Shown: positions 11,773-25,100 of the stretch, piece by piece
Numbering within the stretch: position 1 is the first letter of the stretch
Layout: the number at the start of each line of letters is the position of its first letter
Origin: Russula earlei
Taxonomy: Eukaryota; Basidiomycota; Agaricomycetes; Russulales; Russulaceae
Assembly: GCA_025769875.1 (NCBI GenBank)
Contig: JAGFNK010000076.1
Location: 88,262 to 152,261, forward strand
DNA: 64,000 bases
Direction: 5' to 3'
The notes under the pieces: generated by a model
Told to the model about the DNA's origin: nothing
Database searches by the model: none
Seen by the model: only the letters and a program-made list of their open reading frames with translations
Translations under genes and position numbers: made by a program

Positions 11773-13546
11773 TTACAACTCATCATGGGTCTGGTCATGG
11801 AACTCGACATCGGGGTGGGAAGGAGCTGATTCGTTCCCTGCAAATATTTTAAGCGGGATTTTCGCATGCTCGTCAACGAATGCAATGAGACTCTCCAAGG
11901 AGCGATCTCCATCGTAGTCAATCCAATCGTCTGCGCCAGCCAGCTTTAGTTTTAAAGTTGGGAAGCTCCCGACGCGGAAAGGTACAGAGGGCGGGAGATC
12001 ATTCTCAGGTGCTTCCATCTTGGCACTGTAGAGATCATCGGCTACGGGACGAAGAGAGCAAGAGAGAAACGTACATGATAATATGATCCTTCGCTGCTGC
12101 ATAGTGTTCACCGAGGGCGTCCCAGGTGGGCTTCAGACGTTTGCAATGTCCACACCTTCGACGCTTCAAAAAGTGCAAACGCGAGTACAAGCTTTTTACT
12201 CACCAAGACGCGAAGAACTCGACAAAAACGTGCTTGTTGCTCTGAGAGACGATCTTATCAAACTCTTTGCCCACGATGGTGTAAACGGCTTCATCTTGAG
12301 TCTCGGGGATAGGCTGGCTCTTTAGAGTGGGCTCAAGTGAGCCAGCGATATATGCCTCCACATGGGTCTTGACGACGGCCGTCGTGATCTCGGTCTTCTG
12401 GTCAACAGGATACTTGAGTTGCTTGGTCAAATCTTGTATGACAAAGCTCGGCCAAATACTTTCGGGGAGGTTGACAGCCTTTCCGTGATCGCCAAATTTG
12501 ATCGCATCAATCCAAATGAAGTTGAGCTTGGATTTATATTCGAGAGCAACGGGCCGGACGCGTTCGATGTATTCATCCTTAAGCTCAGACGTTGGGTCGA
12601 TAAAGAGATAGGCGAGCGGCTTTCCAGACTGGGCATAAAGCATGTAGTTCTCTGCGCTCACTTCGTCAATGACGGGAATGGCAAGTTCCTTGATCCAACC
12701 CTCAATCTCTTCAACTGTCGCGGAAGTGACAGGATAGGGATAAACGGAGACGGGATCGTCGAAGGAACGGTAGAGAATGATTGAAGGAGGGGAAACGCCA
12801 GCGGCCTCGATTGCGGCAGCATCGGTGGATTGTCCAAAGAGATAATCGTCACGATGCTTCTCGGCAGTGGCTTGGAACGCAGCGGCAGGGGCATCAGAGG
12901 TAGAAGAAAGGTATGCCACGGCAACGATCTTGTCATGACGCTTGAATTCCTCCAAGTTGGCTGCAGTGACTTCAGATACGGCAGGAAGTGATTGCCTTGT
13001 GAAGCGAAAAGGTGAGCAGGCAAGATGAAGGAAGTAAGATGTCAACATACTTGATCATGTAGCTAACAATGCCGTCCGCCTTCCGTGGTCCGGTGTATTC
13101 GGTGGGCTCGCCATTTCGGAAGACCTTCAGAGTGCTGAGCATCCCATAGTCAATGAAAAAAAAGGATGCTGCAAGGGAGTGAAGCGCACGGGTATCCCTG
13201 AACGCCATGTGATTGGCAGAGGTCGGGCTCGTCAACACAGTTCACTTTTGCGAGTTTGATGCCCTTTTCTTTGAGGGAAGTGGCTGCCTCCTCGTAGTGA
13301 GGAGCAAGCGCCTTGCAGTGCCCGCACCTTCAGCAAAGGGGGACGTGTCAGTTCTCTTACGACCGAAACAAAGCGGGTGGGGAGATACCATGGCGCGAAG
13401 AATTCGACGAGAATAAGCTTCTCAGGGTCGACTACCGACTGGAAATTGGCAGTGCTCAGGTCGATGACGTCGGAAGCGGCATCGGCAAGGGCAAGAGAGG
13501 CGAGGGCAAGGGAGAAGACGGCGGTTAGAAGATGAGGGATGCGCAT
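11773..13546 (-). CDS. PDI1: Protein disulfide isomerase, ER lumen
   Basis: Catalyses disulfide formation and isomerisation in the ER. The ATG at 13546 begins a signal peptide ([19 protein letters not shown]). Both thioredoxin active sites are present but each is split by an intron inside the WCGHC motif. The first joins FFAPW to [15 protein letters not shown]. The second (near 12120-12190) joins FVEFFASW to [15 protein letters not shown]. Between them lie the b and b' domains (for example [19 protein letters not shown] and [18 protein letters not shown]). The protein ends [11 protein letters not shown], an HDEL retrieval signal, at the stop 11773-11775. The two introns at the same codon of both motifs record the old internal domain duplication. 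Confidence 0.94.
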
Positions 13547-13659
13547 GCTTTGAGGGAAGGGAAAAGTGAAGTTGTGGGAGTGAGTGGCAGGCAGCAACTT
13601 ATTTAAGCCAAAGGTAAGGCTACCAAACGTGACGTGGCATAATTTAGTCAACGATCGTG

Positions 13660-15072
13660 TTACAACTGCTCTTTCAGATCATATTCGCTTCCCCGAGTTC
13701 GACCCCCCGCATACTGCTTTGCACCCGGCTGGAACCGTCGAGGTTGCGGAAAGTCCGTCGGAAATATATACGACCCCACATTCGGCGGCGGCGAGGGAAC
13801 TTGGCATCCGTTCAGTACGCACAATGGAACATCCCGTGAAAACACCACATACTCTTTCGAGTGCGCCCTGGTGAGCTCGCGACTCCGTTCGTGATCGCAA
13901 TCGCACCAGAGACAACTCGTCTCCCAGTCGGAAGAGGAGGAGGGTTGGACGTCGGTGCCGGACGTTGTGATGACGCATTCTGAGATGCAGGGCGTGTCCT
14001 TAGAGGCGGTGCCGGTCCTGCTGGGGGTGGTGGCGGTGGTGGTGGTGGTGGTGGTGGCGCCACGCTTCGTCGCGCGAGAGAGTCCATTCGAATAGCCGAT
14101 GCCTCGCTCACAGAGGCCGCCCTAGGGCGAGCGGGTGGGAGAGGTGGCCCCGGCGGCAGAGAAGGAGTAGAGAGTGAGTCCCCCCCTCCCAGTACTCTTC
14201 GTGGAGGGATCGCAGGCGCAATGCGAGAAGATGCGGATGACACAGGCCTCCCTGGAGGCGGGGGCGGGGGCGCCCTCCCAGGCGTGATCGATGCTCCTGA
14301 TCCTCTCCGCGCGGGCAGAACAGGAGGGACGGGGACGCTGCGAGCCGGCAGGGCTGGAGCTGCTCCCGGTGTTGATGCTGGCGCCGGGGATGTCGATGGT
14401 GGTTGAGAGGGCGGGGACTGCCTTCGCGGAGGTATTGCGGGTCGTGGACGCGATTGAGGAGCAGGCCGCGTAGGGGGTGGTCCTGGTCGCCGTGGAGGGG
14501 TTGCTGGAGCGGGCGGAGGTGGGGCTGATGGAATAACGGCAACGGCTGGTGCGATGCTCGACGGGCGAGGCGGCGGCAAACGAACTCGTATGCTCGGGGC
14601 GCTCGCTGGCGGTGCCGGTGGCGCAGGGACGCTGGGCCGCAGCGGGGGTGATGGCCTCTCCGGAGGCGCCGGTGGAACGGGAGGCTCAGTCGTTGGTGCC
14701 GGAGGCCTCGGTGCTGCGCTTCTACCAGGGATAGTCGGTGGTTTCGCAAGCGAGGAGGGTTTCGCTGGTGCTGCAAATCATTCGTGATGGAAAGCACTAG
14801 ATCTCGAACGTAAGAGACGAACCCGGACTCCCTGTCGGCCTGAGCTTAGGTATTCCACCTGCGAATAGACCCCCTAATTGCGGGGGTCCTCCAACTCCTG
14901 CGCCTGCGCTTCCCACCGAGGCCATCGTCGGGGCGCTGTGTCCGGCTCCTCTACCGGATACTCCACCACCAGCTTTGGCACCTTCAACGGCAGGCGCACT
15001 ACGATCATTTGTTACTGCTTTCTTGAGCTTCTTTCCAGCTTGGATTTGCTTCAGGAGTTCGCTGGACGCCAT
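13660..15072 (-). CDS. VRP1: Verprolin/WIP-like WH2 proline-rich actin regulator
   Basis: Links actin monomers and WASP (Las17) at endocytic sites. The ATG at 15072 gives MASSELLKQIQAGKKLKKA followed by VTNDRSAP, a WH2 actin-binding motif. An intron at about 14770-14830 joins GSPG to PAKPSSLAKPPTIPGRS. The long middle is a polyproline region, encoded by GGT/GGA-rich DNA on the plus strand including a (GTG)n tract near 14030-14060. A final intron (about 13800-13850) joins GRTRK to PSPPPNVGSYIF, giving a C-terminal tail PTDFPQPRRFQPGAKQYAGG ending at TAA 13660-13662, which resembles the WASP-binding tail of verprolins. Low-complexity coding makes exon edges less sure than usual. PDI1 starts 114 bp downstream on the same strand. 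Confidence 0.8.
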
Positions 15073-15424
15073 GGTGGATGAATCACAGCCCTCTGCCGGT
15101 AAATTTGAGACTTCAAGTGCTCCGCGATGCAACAAACGCAAACAAACCTAACGACAATAGCTGCGCACTGCATTTCAGTCATGTTACTCGTACAACCGTC
15201 ACGTCAAATCCGAGCCACACTCATTCACAAGTCCCTGTGCTAAAAAGTCCGTGGTCTAAAGTAAAGTGTCTAGGTCCATGCGAGAGTCATTGGATGGCAG
15301 TGTCCACCAGAAGGCAACTCCAAGTCGTGGGACTAGTACAATGGGTAGGGAAGCGGGAGGCGTGCCAGCCTCGCTGCTTCTGGAGTGACCTAATCGGCTG
15401 GTGTGATAAACCTATCTAGCTTGG

Positions 15425-17553
15425 TCAAGGCCCATACAGCGCGGAGTCCCGCAGCCGCGTGGAGGAGGGTGGTGGGCGGGGCCCGCGTACAAAACTGACC
15501 CTATTTCCCCGAGAGGTCGCCGAGAAAGTTTTTGATCGACGGACTATCGAATTTTCGACCCACGGGGACATCGAGGAACTCCCCTCTGCCGACGTGGCGG
15601 AAGCTCCCTTTGCTGAACGCATCGAGCCTGAGCTCTTCCGCGACTTGGAGCTTCGGCTCGACTTGGACCCGGATTTCGACTTCGAAGATGATGGGCGCGA
15701 CAACTGCCAGTGCACCGCTGCTTTCGGCGGTAATGTTGCCGGCGATATGTCCTCGCCAGGTGAGGGGTCAGTCGATTCTCTGGACTGCGACGACTGGCCC
15801 GTCACCCTTCTCGAAGAGGAGGAGGGGTTCGACGTCGCCAGTGAGTGTGAACGACCGATGGCGGAACGACGAATTCTCATTCGATTCTTCCACTCGTTTG
15901 AAGACGCGGATGTAGTCCTGATGATATCGGAACCCAGTACGGTTGAACGGGTGCTCTGATCCTTGGCTTCCCGACCAATGGAGTGCCTGATTGAGGAAGC
16001 AGGAGATTCGTTGTCGACAACCTCGGTACAGGGAGGAGCCTCGCTATGTGAGGCGCCGAAGGTTTCCCAGATGGGACTGGAGTAAGACAATATTTTTTCC
16101 CGGGGAACGCGTTGCACGGGTTTCAGCTGGGCCACAGGGGATACGATCTCATAAACCGACGTCGGGGAATATGCCTTGACGGGTTGAGGTGAGGCAATCG
16201 GAATCGCGTCTGCGTATACCCTGCCCGACGGAGGCGCCCTTTGCGTTGTTTGGGGAGCGAGAAACGGCGAAATATGTGCTTCGATGTCCATGTTTGGATC
16301 AGAAAGGGTGGAAACGTGAGGGTGTTGTATACGGAGAACACGATTGGAGGCGTCGCCTCGGTAAAATGGGTGTCCCGGAGCATCGTGCAGACCGCGAGAA
16401 GTCAAACCAGGATCGCCTGACCGAGCTGGATTGAGACTGGATTGACCAAACGAGCTGTTGAAGGCAGCTTAGGGTACGTCATCAATCTTGAGAGAAACTT
16501 GGTATGGGTAATGACTGACCGAGGACACCGAGTGCTCCTATGGCATACGGAACAAACTCGGCGACCCAGCTAGTGGTGGTCGCATTCGGTACGACAATCA
16601 AAAGATCAAAGAGAAAGAGGCTCCCGGCTTGTATAATCCTTGCATCCTTCACAACAAGAAGGTTCAGTTGAGAGGGTGGCGTTAGGGACAGAGAGCGGAT
16701 GATGACGTAGAACTCAAGCATGAGGTTCAGAATGGACGATACCAGCGATGTTGGAAGAAACCTGTTCTCAGTGTCTCAACGATGCACGAGCTCTTGATAG
16801 GATGTGAATCTACCTCTTTCTGAAACATAATGCCACACTATACAGATACACGGGTGAGCTGACGAAAAGTTCAGCATCTACTCGCTTTCACAGGGACGAT
16901 CGAGCGCTCACACTAGTTGGCCTGTTCCAATGCCAGCGGTGATTCCCCCGAAGACTTGAGGTGAAGTCAGGGTTAGAAGGGTCAACGGATACAAGATCAA
17001 TGCGAACCAATCCCAAGTCCCAGCCATGCCCAAAAAAGGCCCGATTCCCATGGCCTCCTCCTCAAACGGTGCCTCAAATCAAGACCCAGGATCGCCGAGG
17101 CCGAAGGTACGAGAGGCTTGAGTAGCTAGCGTAGTAGCAGCGATCACGAAGGCTGAACGTTGAACAGACGTCAGGTCTATATCTCCCTCCTTTCGTTGAA
17201 CGATTCTCACCACATGCCGCACCACTTCCAATCAGGTCGAAAGTCAACAGCGATAAAAACGAGGACAAGCTGGCCAACATGAACCCCATGCACAGTAGCA
17301 GCACAAGGGTATCCCGCTGCTCAAACGCAGCCCGACGCATTTCGCCGGATTTCTCGTGTGGAAATCGCTCGGATGCGCCAGTCTCAACAGTCCTGGCGCG
17401 CATGCGATCGACAATCTCTTTGCAACTCCACATCAACTGCCGGAGGAAAGCGGAGAACCATACGTGACGGAGGCCGCTAAAAAATACCGAACCGAGGCAG
17501 AAGGCGGCAACCAGTCGGCTTCGAGCGAGTGCAGGCTCAATATATATCACCAT
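15425..17553 (-). CDS. Multi-pass membrane protein with long Ser-rich cytosolic tail, function unknown
   Basis: No family was recognised. The ATG at 17553 gives MVIYIEPALARSRLVAAFCL, already a membrane segment. Further hydrophobic helices are read across several exons: VLLLCMGFMLASLSSFLSLL, FVIAATTLATQASRTFGL, WDWFALILYPLTLLTLTSP and FVPYAIGALGVL. The last exon (about 16440 to 15425) encodes some 300 residues rich in Ser, Pro and Arg, including a Ser/Lys run (KSKSGSKSSRSSKSRKSSGS) that looks like a phosphorylated disordered tail. The mid-gene exon joins (17230, 17100 and 16780-16900) are the least certain. Similar membrane proteins with soluble tails are common as unnamed conserved basidiomycete proteins; that comparison is inference. 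Confidence 0.6.
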
Positions 17554-18918
17554 TGTCGCGTGTGTGATAGGAGACTGTGCTTACTAGTCTGGATGGTTTA
17601 TGTAGTCGTTCACGAACTGTGCGCCTTGAACCTGATTGGCCGATGGAGGCGCGAAAGGCGAACTGGACATCCCCTTCCGGAGGGGATTAGGCAATAAGCT
17701 GGGTCAGGGCCGGCCACAAAGTGCAGAAGAAAGGGAATACTGAGGCCTGCTCAGACTGAGACGTGGGGGAAGGGTGCAAATCCTCTGAGGACGGGACGGT
17801 AGCACGCCAATGGCTCGGATATGATATAAGCTCGATTTCATGTAGGGTAGAGAATCGAGTGCAAAGTTGTGTTGCCATCTCAGTAGACGTTTGGTGGCAA
17901 TCGACAGTCTCGCCGCCCCAAACGATGGCATCATAATGCTAACGTAGCACTATTGTCTCAATTGAACCCCGATGCCTTATCATCAATCGTAGAAATCCAA
18001 GCAGAATGTGGTGGCAGGAGTACGCAGCCGTTATGGTAACGTCGGTCAGAGGGCGACCCCGCGGACACGGTCGGTGCCTAACTGTCTCGGTCAAAGCCCA
18101 CGTATTTCATGTCACGTCTCCACGCTCCCTGCGCCGTGATCCTCGCAAATTTCACTTGCTTGAAAAGGGAGAGAACAGACGCTACGTCCCACGCCTCGCC
18201 GATGTTTGCTTCCCCTTTGAACATGGGAATCTGATTTATTACTATCAATGGGAGGCTGTGACGGTACCATCACCACCGTTGATTTTTCACGCAGAGCGTT
18301 AGTTGGTCCGTTTTACCTTAGTAGAGTATTAGTGGTAGAGGCATACTGCTGCGGTACCCCTGTCTGAAGGGATTTGGGACACGGTCATCTCGGTTTGAAC
18401 GTTATCAGTTGTCCACGGGGAAGGGACTGGTACAAAATGCTGTGCAAAATGCTGATCACGGCGCTAAAATCAAATCACATCATCTTGGATCGAACCTAGA
18501 ATAATTGAATGGTAAATTTCCATGATACGTCGCGTCGTCAAGGCCAATGCTCTGCCTTGTGGGACTTTTCATTCGGTTTTTTTCCATACTCATAGTCATC
18601 TATAAAGGGCGAAGATAGGCATCCATTTGTATATGTCAGTTATGTCAGTTATTGTTTCGCTATTATATTCTTCCGCTGGTGTAATATCCAGAAAATAGTA
18701 GGGCACTCATTACTCATAATAAGAGCTGGCATGCATTGGCCAATAAAGCCCATGATTCAAACGCTGAGCGCTGGGCTCTGGGCTCTGGGCTCTAGCGTGG
18801 CACGTTTCCTAATGCAATACCGGCTGCTGCGCGGTGTGATAGGCTGTATTTGAGTCGATATCCGGGCGCTTCCAGGAGTGGTGACCCACATTCACTGCTA
18901 CATCTTTCTTCTTCCTCC
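17554..18918. other. Intergenic region between divergent membrane protein gene and VPS24
   Basis: About 1.4 kb with no convincing gene. Open frames at 17687-17934 (-) and 18006-18302 (+) have no recognisable domain. A short tandem repeat of gggctct (three copies) lies near 18773-18793 and a direct repeat of tatgtcagt lies near 18636-18653. It probably holds the promoters of both neighbours. Confidence 0.5.
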
Positions 18919-19773
18919 ATGCAAACCATCAACCGTTTCTTGTATGGCCCTACCCCAGAAGATCGTGTCCGTGCCTGGCAAGCGAAGCTCCGCCAGGAAA
19001 GCAGAGTCCTGGACCGAGAGATGAGGCAGGTCCGGCCTCTGGCGACATGTGAACGAACGCTTGTGTTGACTTGACTCACGCCTTTAGCTCGACGTCGAAA
19101 CGAACAAGGTGCGACAAACCATCAAAGAACTCGGAAAAAAGGGAGATAACAAGTCCGCGCGGATTTTGGCGCGTGAGGTCGTGCGAAGTAACAAGCAGAA
19201 GGATAGACTCTCTGTGAGCAAGGCTCGTCTGGGCTCGATAGGAACGCAACTATCTCAACAACTTGGTACCGTTTACCCCCTATTTCTTTCACCAAAGGTT
19301 CCTGATTTCAACCTGCATAGCAATGGCCAAGATCTCGGGGTCTTTGAGGAAATCCACTGAGATCATGAAACTTTCGCATAGCTTAATCAAACTCCCTCAA
19401 ATCAGCCAGACAATGCGTGAGATGAGCATGGAAATGACCAAGGCAAGGCTCCTTGGTGATCTAATTGATATGCGCTGAACTCGCATAGGCCGGCATCATA
19501 GAGGAAATGCTTGATGAAGCTATGGACGTTGAGGAGGAGGAAGGGGTTGAGGAGGAGGCCGATGCTGAAGTTGACAAAGTCTTGTTCGAACTAACGAACG
19601 GAAAGCTTGGCCAAGCTGGAACTGTGGACACCCAGATACCAGTAAGTACATTTCTTTCTGACACGTTGTCACTGAACCAAGACTCTGTATAGGCCGCTCA
19701 GGTCGAGGAGGAGCAGGCAGAGAGGGAGATGGAGCGTTATAGGGAGCAGCTCAATGGCTTGCTCAGTGGGTAG
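18919..19773 (+). CDS. VPS24: ESCRT-III subunit VPS24/CHMP3
   Basis: Charged, coiled-coil ESCRT-III protein acting in multivesicular body sorting and membrane scission. The ATG at 18919 gives MQTINRFLYGPTPEDRVRAW, the conserved CHMP3 start. Introns join EMRQ to LDVETNKVRQTIKELGKKG, QQL to AMAKISGSLRKSTEIM, EMTK to AGIIEEMLDEAMD, and DTQIP to AAQVEEEQ. The N-terminal half is basic and the C-terminal half is very acidic (EEEEGVEEEADAEVDKV), as expected of the autoinhibited family. The terminal helix EREMERYREQLNGLLSG ends at TAG 19771-19773 and fits a MIT-interacting motif position. Confidence 0.92.
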
Positions 19774-20027
19774 AGAACGTGTCATATCCACGTCGCATTC
19801 TACAGTTCAACGGGGTGTCTTGGACTGTGCCTGCTTCCTCAGTTTACCTACCGTAGATGCAAACCTCTTATAATGATTACTTTTGTCAGAGTCTCCCCTC
19901 TAGGAGGGCTTCGGTCACGTGGGGACTCGGGAGTTGTTTGTTTCTTCCCGCGTTACCTCCCGCCCGGGCCGTGTCCATTTACCCAGTGAGCAGTGGCTGG
20001 CTGTTTTCTCCGTGGGTCCTGCTTGCC

Positions 20028-21792
<1,765 letters not shown>

Positions 21793-22150
21793 ACAGCGTA
21801 GAATTTTAATTAGATGAGCGTGAGAAGGACAGCCACAGCATCGGAACATGAAAAAATGTAGAAAACAACACAAACACCGGTGATACTCGTCTCTCCCATT
21901 TGACGACAACGATTGTACGCCTTGCACGCCTACCCCAGGCAACCACTCCATTTATTCCACACTCGCCCTACAGGGCAAAGCCGTCTCTCCTACTGTCCTG
22001 GTACGTCCCGCTCTCCGTTGCTTTACGTATTTTAACATGCCCAAGTTCTTTCTTACCCTCTGAACGCACTCGGAACCATAGACAGAAAAACTATAAAATT
22101 ATAGAAAAAACACCAAATCCTTCATACTACGCCTCGGCCTTACGAACGAA

Positions 22151-25100
22151 ATGACCGACGAACAGCAGGATCCGTCCAACAAAGATAGCAGAAAACCCAC
22201 GACCGGTGCCCCTTCGGCCAATAACCGCGCGCAACGTAGAAACCCTTCCGGCGCAAAGCCTTCGAACAGCATAACTCAGACCCTCTCCAAGCCCGGGACC
22301 AACAAGAGACCAAGTAGCACCCCGGCTACTGAATCCGGTTCCGACAGCGGGAAGAGAGCCAACGAGGGCAAAAAGAGTGAGCAACGTCGCCAGCCCCAGA
22401 GCAGCGGAGGTCAAGGAAAGACAAATCACCGTAAGGGGCAGTCGACTGCTGGCCAAGGCAATCGTCATCCCGGTGGCCAGCAAGCGAACAAGCCAGCGGC
22501 TGTGGAGTCTAGCGACGCCCTGTCTTCGTTGCAGCGGGTCATTGCCGACCTGAAGACAACATCTCCCCCTAACCAGACTTCACCACTTGCGGGGAACACA
22601 CTCTCTAGCTCTACTTCTTTGCCCAACACGCAGACCACTACTTCCAATCTCCCTGCTAATGCCCCTGTCTTCCAACCTGGGGCCTCCATCTACCCACCTC
22701 CCACTGCTGCTGAGCCACCTCCTAGACATCGCAAGGCCGCATCTATGGGGACCGCAGGTTTGTCCAGTAACTTTAACAATTTCGCACCGCATCTCGGGTC
22801 TATGAGGGAAGATGTTGAGGAGGGTCAAAATGGTTACGAAGAAGGGGAGCTCCCAGATAACCTTTACAGTACACAACCGCAGATCCATCATCCCCGCTCT
22901 CAGTCCCAGACCTTCACTGCCCCTCGCTTTGCTGCACTCGCCGCTCAACAGGACCAACAACAGCCCAATGATGTTCTGGGCCCTTCTGGACGCCCACAAC
23001 TTGCGCCGAACTTCATGTTTGGGCGCCGGCGCCCGAGCTCAGGTGCTCCCATGGGTCCTCCCATTAGCGAAGAAGACGTTGGTTTCCAATTTCCACAACA
23101 ACAGATTCTCCCGAGTTATTCCGACCAGGAGTTGTTGCAGAGGAGGAATGAAGGTGCGGGCGAGATCAGGGGCATTATGGCAGAACAGGTGCACCTAACG
23201 GTCATTGAAAAAAAAAAAAGGGTTGAATTGACGGTTATATGTGAATCAGATTGCAATTCAGAACGAGATCGAAGCGCTTCAACGCCAGCAAGCCGCCCTT
23301 TATCAACAACAGCTCGCTTCCAATCAAGTTCTTTCCTTTCAAACTCCTGGACTTGCCCCAACTCGTGGGGCTGCTCATAGACGTGTGCAAAGTACCGTCC
23401 CGATGGCATTGAGTAGTCCAAGCAGCCAGCAAGCCCTCATGAGTCAGCTTGGCTTGCGCAACGTAGGCGTGGGCTTTGATGGACAACCTCAGGGCGTGCC
23501 GCGCGGCCATGGGCGCAGGCATAGTGTCAATGTGGTCAACAAGTCGGCAAGCCAATCGAATGTTGCAAACCAGGAGGGGTACGATGATGGGTTTGCACCG
23601 CCCGCGGTACTCGGCGGACATTCTCGTCAGGTGTCAAGGGCTGATTCTGCTTGGTGTTGAGTAAACTTTAAACGTCCATGTTACACCTTAGCTAATTTCG
23701 TTCCCTCCGTTACAACCCTTCTAGCTGGTGGCGTTGGCGGTGTTCAACAAGGGAATGCCCTCACTGCTGATCTTGCGCAAGCTCAAGCGCAGTTGGCTAG
23801 CCTCCAACAATTCCGCGCTGCTACTGGCGGTCACCACAAAATGCCTTCCTTTAGTTTCCCTAATATGCTTCCCAATATGATGGCCGCGAATATGATGGGT
23901 CTTGGCCTTGGGGGCATCAATCTTCTGCAACAACAGCAACAACAGTTCCAGTCCCAACTACAGCAGCAATCGAGCCAGCCACAACGCAAGTCTCTTTTTG
24001 CCCCGTATCTCCCTCAGGCGTCTCTGCCACCGCTTCTCGCTACGGGAAAGCTTGTGGTCGGTATTCTGCGAGTGAATAAGCGCAATCGTTCAGACGCCTA
24101 TGTTTCAACGGAGGTGCTGGATGCCGATATTTACATATGCGGTTCGAAGGACCGCAACCGCGCTTTGGAAGGCGATATCGTCGCTGTCGAGCTCCTGGAC
24201 GTTGACGAGGTATGGGGCACCAAGAAGGAAAAGGAGGAGAAGAAGCGTAAGAAAGAGGAGAATGCGGCTTATGAAGTAAAATCAGCCGCTGGTCGCAAGA
24301 ATGACAAGAAGAAAGATGACGTCGAAGTCGAAGGGCAAGGTTTAATGCTCTTTGAAGACGAAGAGTGAGTGCCCAAACGACACATTCAATCGTGTGTGCT
24401 TATGCATGTTTCGTAAGGGTCACCGACGAGGTGAAACCACAATTCGCCGGTCACGTCGTGGCTGTTGTGGAGCGTATGCCTGGACAACTTTTCTCTGGCA
24501 CGCTCGGCTTGCTTCGACCATCTTCTGCGGCCACGAAGGAGAAGCAGGAGGCCGAAAGACGTGAACGTGAAGGCGACCGTGGCGACGAACCGCGCAGACC
24601 GATTGATCGTCCCAAGATTGTGTGGTTCAAGCCCACCGATAAGCGTGTACCACTAATTGCCATTCCGACCGAGCAAGCTCCACCGGACTTCGTGCAAAAC
24701 TCCGAAGCATATACGAACAAGCTCTTCGTCGCCTGCATCAAGCGCCACGTACGTTTCTCATTCAATCTTGTTGTTGAGAATTCTGTACCAACGGCTGGTT
24801 TAGCCCATCAGTTCTCTTCACCCATTCGGTACCCTAGTCGAGGAATTGGGTCCAATCGGAGATATTGAAGTAGAGACTAGCGCGCTGCTGAAAGATAGTA
24901 ACTTCCCTGCAGAGGATTTCAGCGAGAGCGTATTGAAATGCTTACCTCCCATGCCCTGGACGTCAGTTTTCCCCTGCCATTTACCTTGGTATGTGCTGAG
25001 ACCACAATTGTTTTACAGGATACCGGATCATGAGTATGAAGTTCGCACTGACCTACGCGAGGACCGCATCTTCACCATCGACCCAGATGGCGCGAAAGAC

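Noticed and set aside
14221..14787. Gly-rich plus-strand open frames
   Set aside because: Mirror image of the polyproline coding region of the verprolin-like gene.
15459..15959. 166-codon plus-strand open frame
   Set aside because: Antisense shadow of the Ser-rich exon of the membrane protein gene.
18480..18500. tRNA-like B box (ggttcgatcc) on the minus strand
   Set aside because: The T arm does not pair and no acceptor stem or A box is found at the right spacing.
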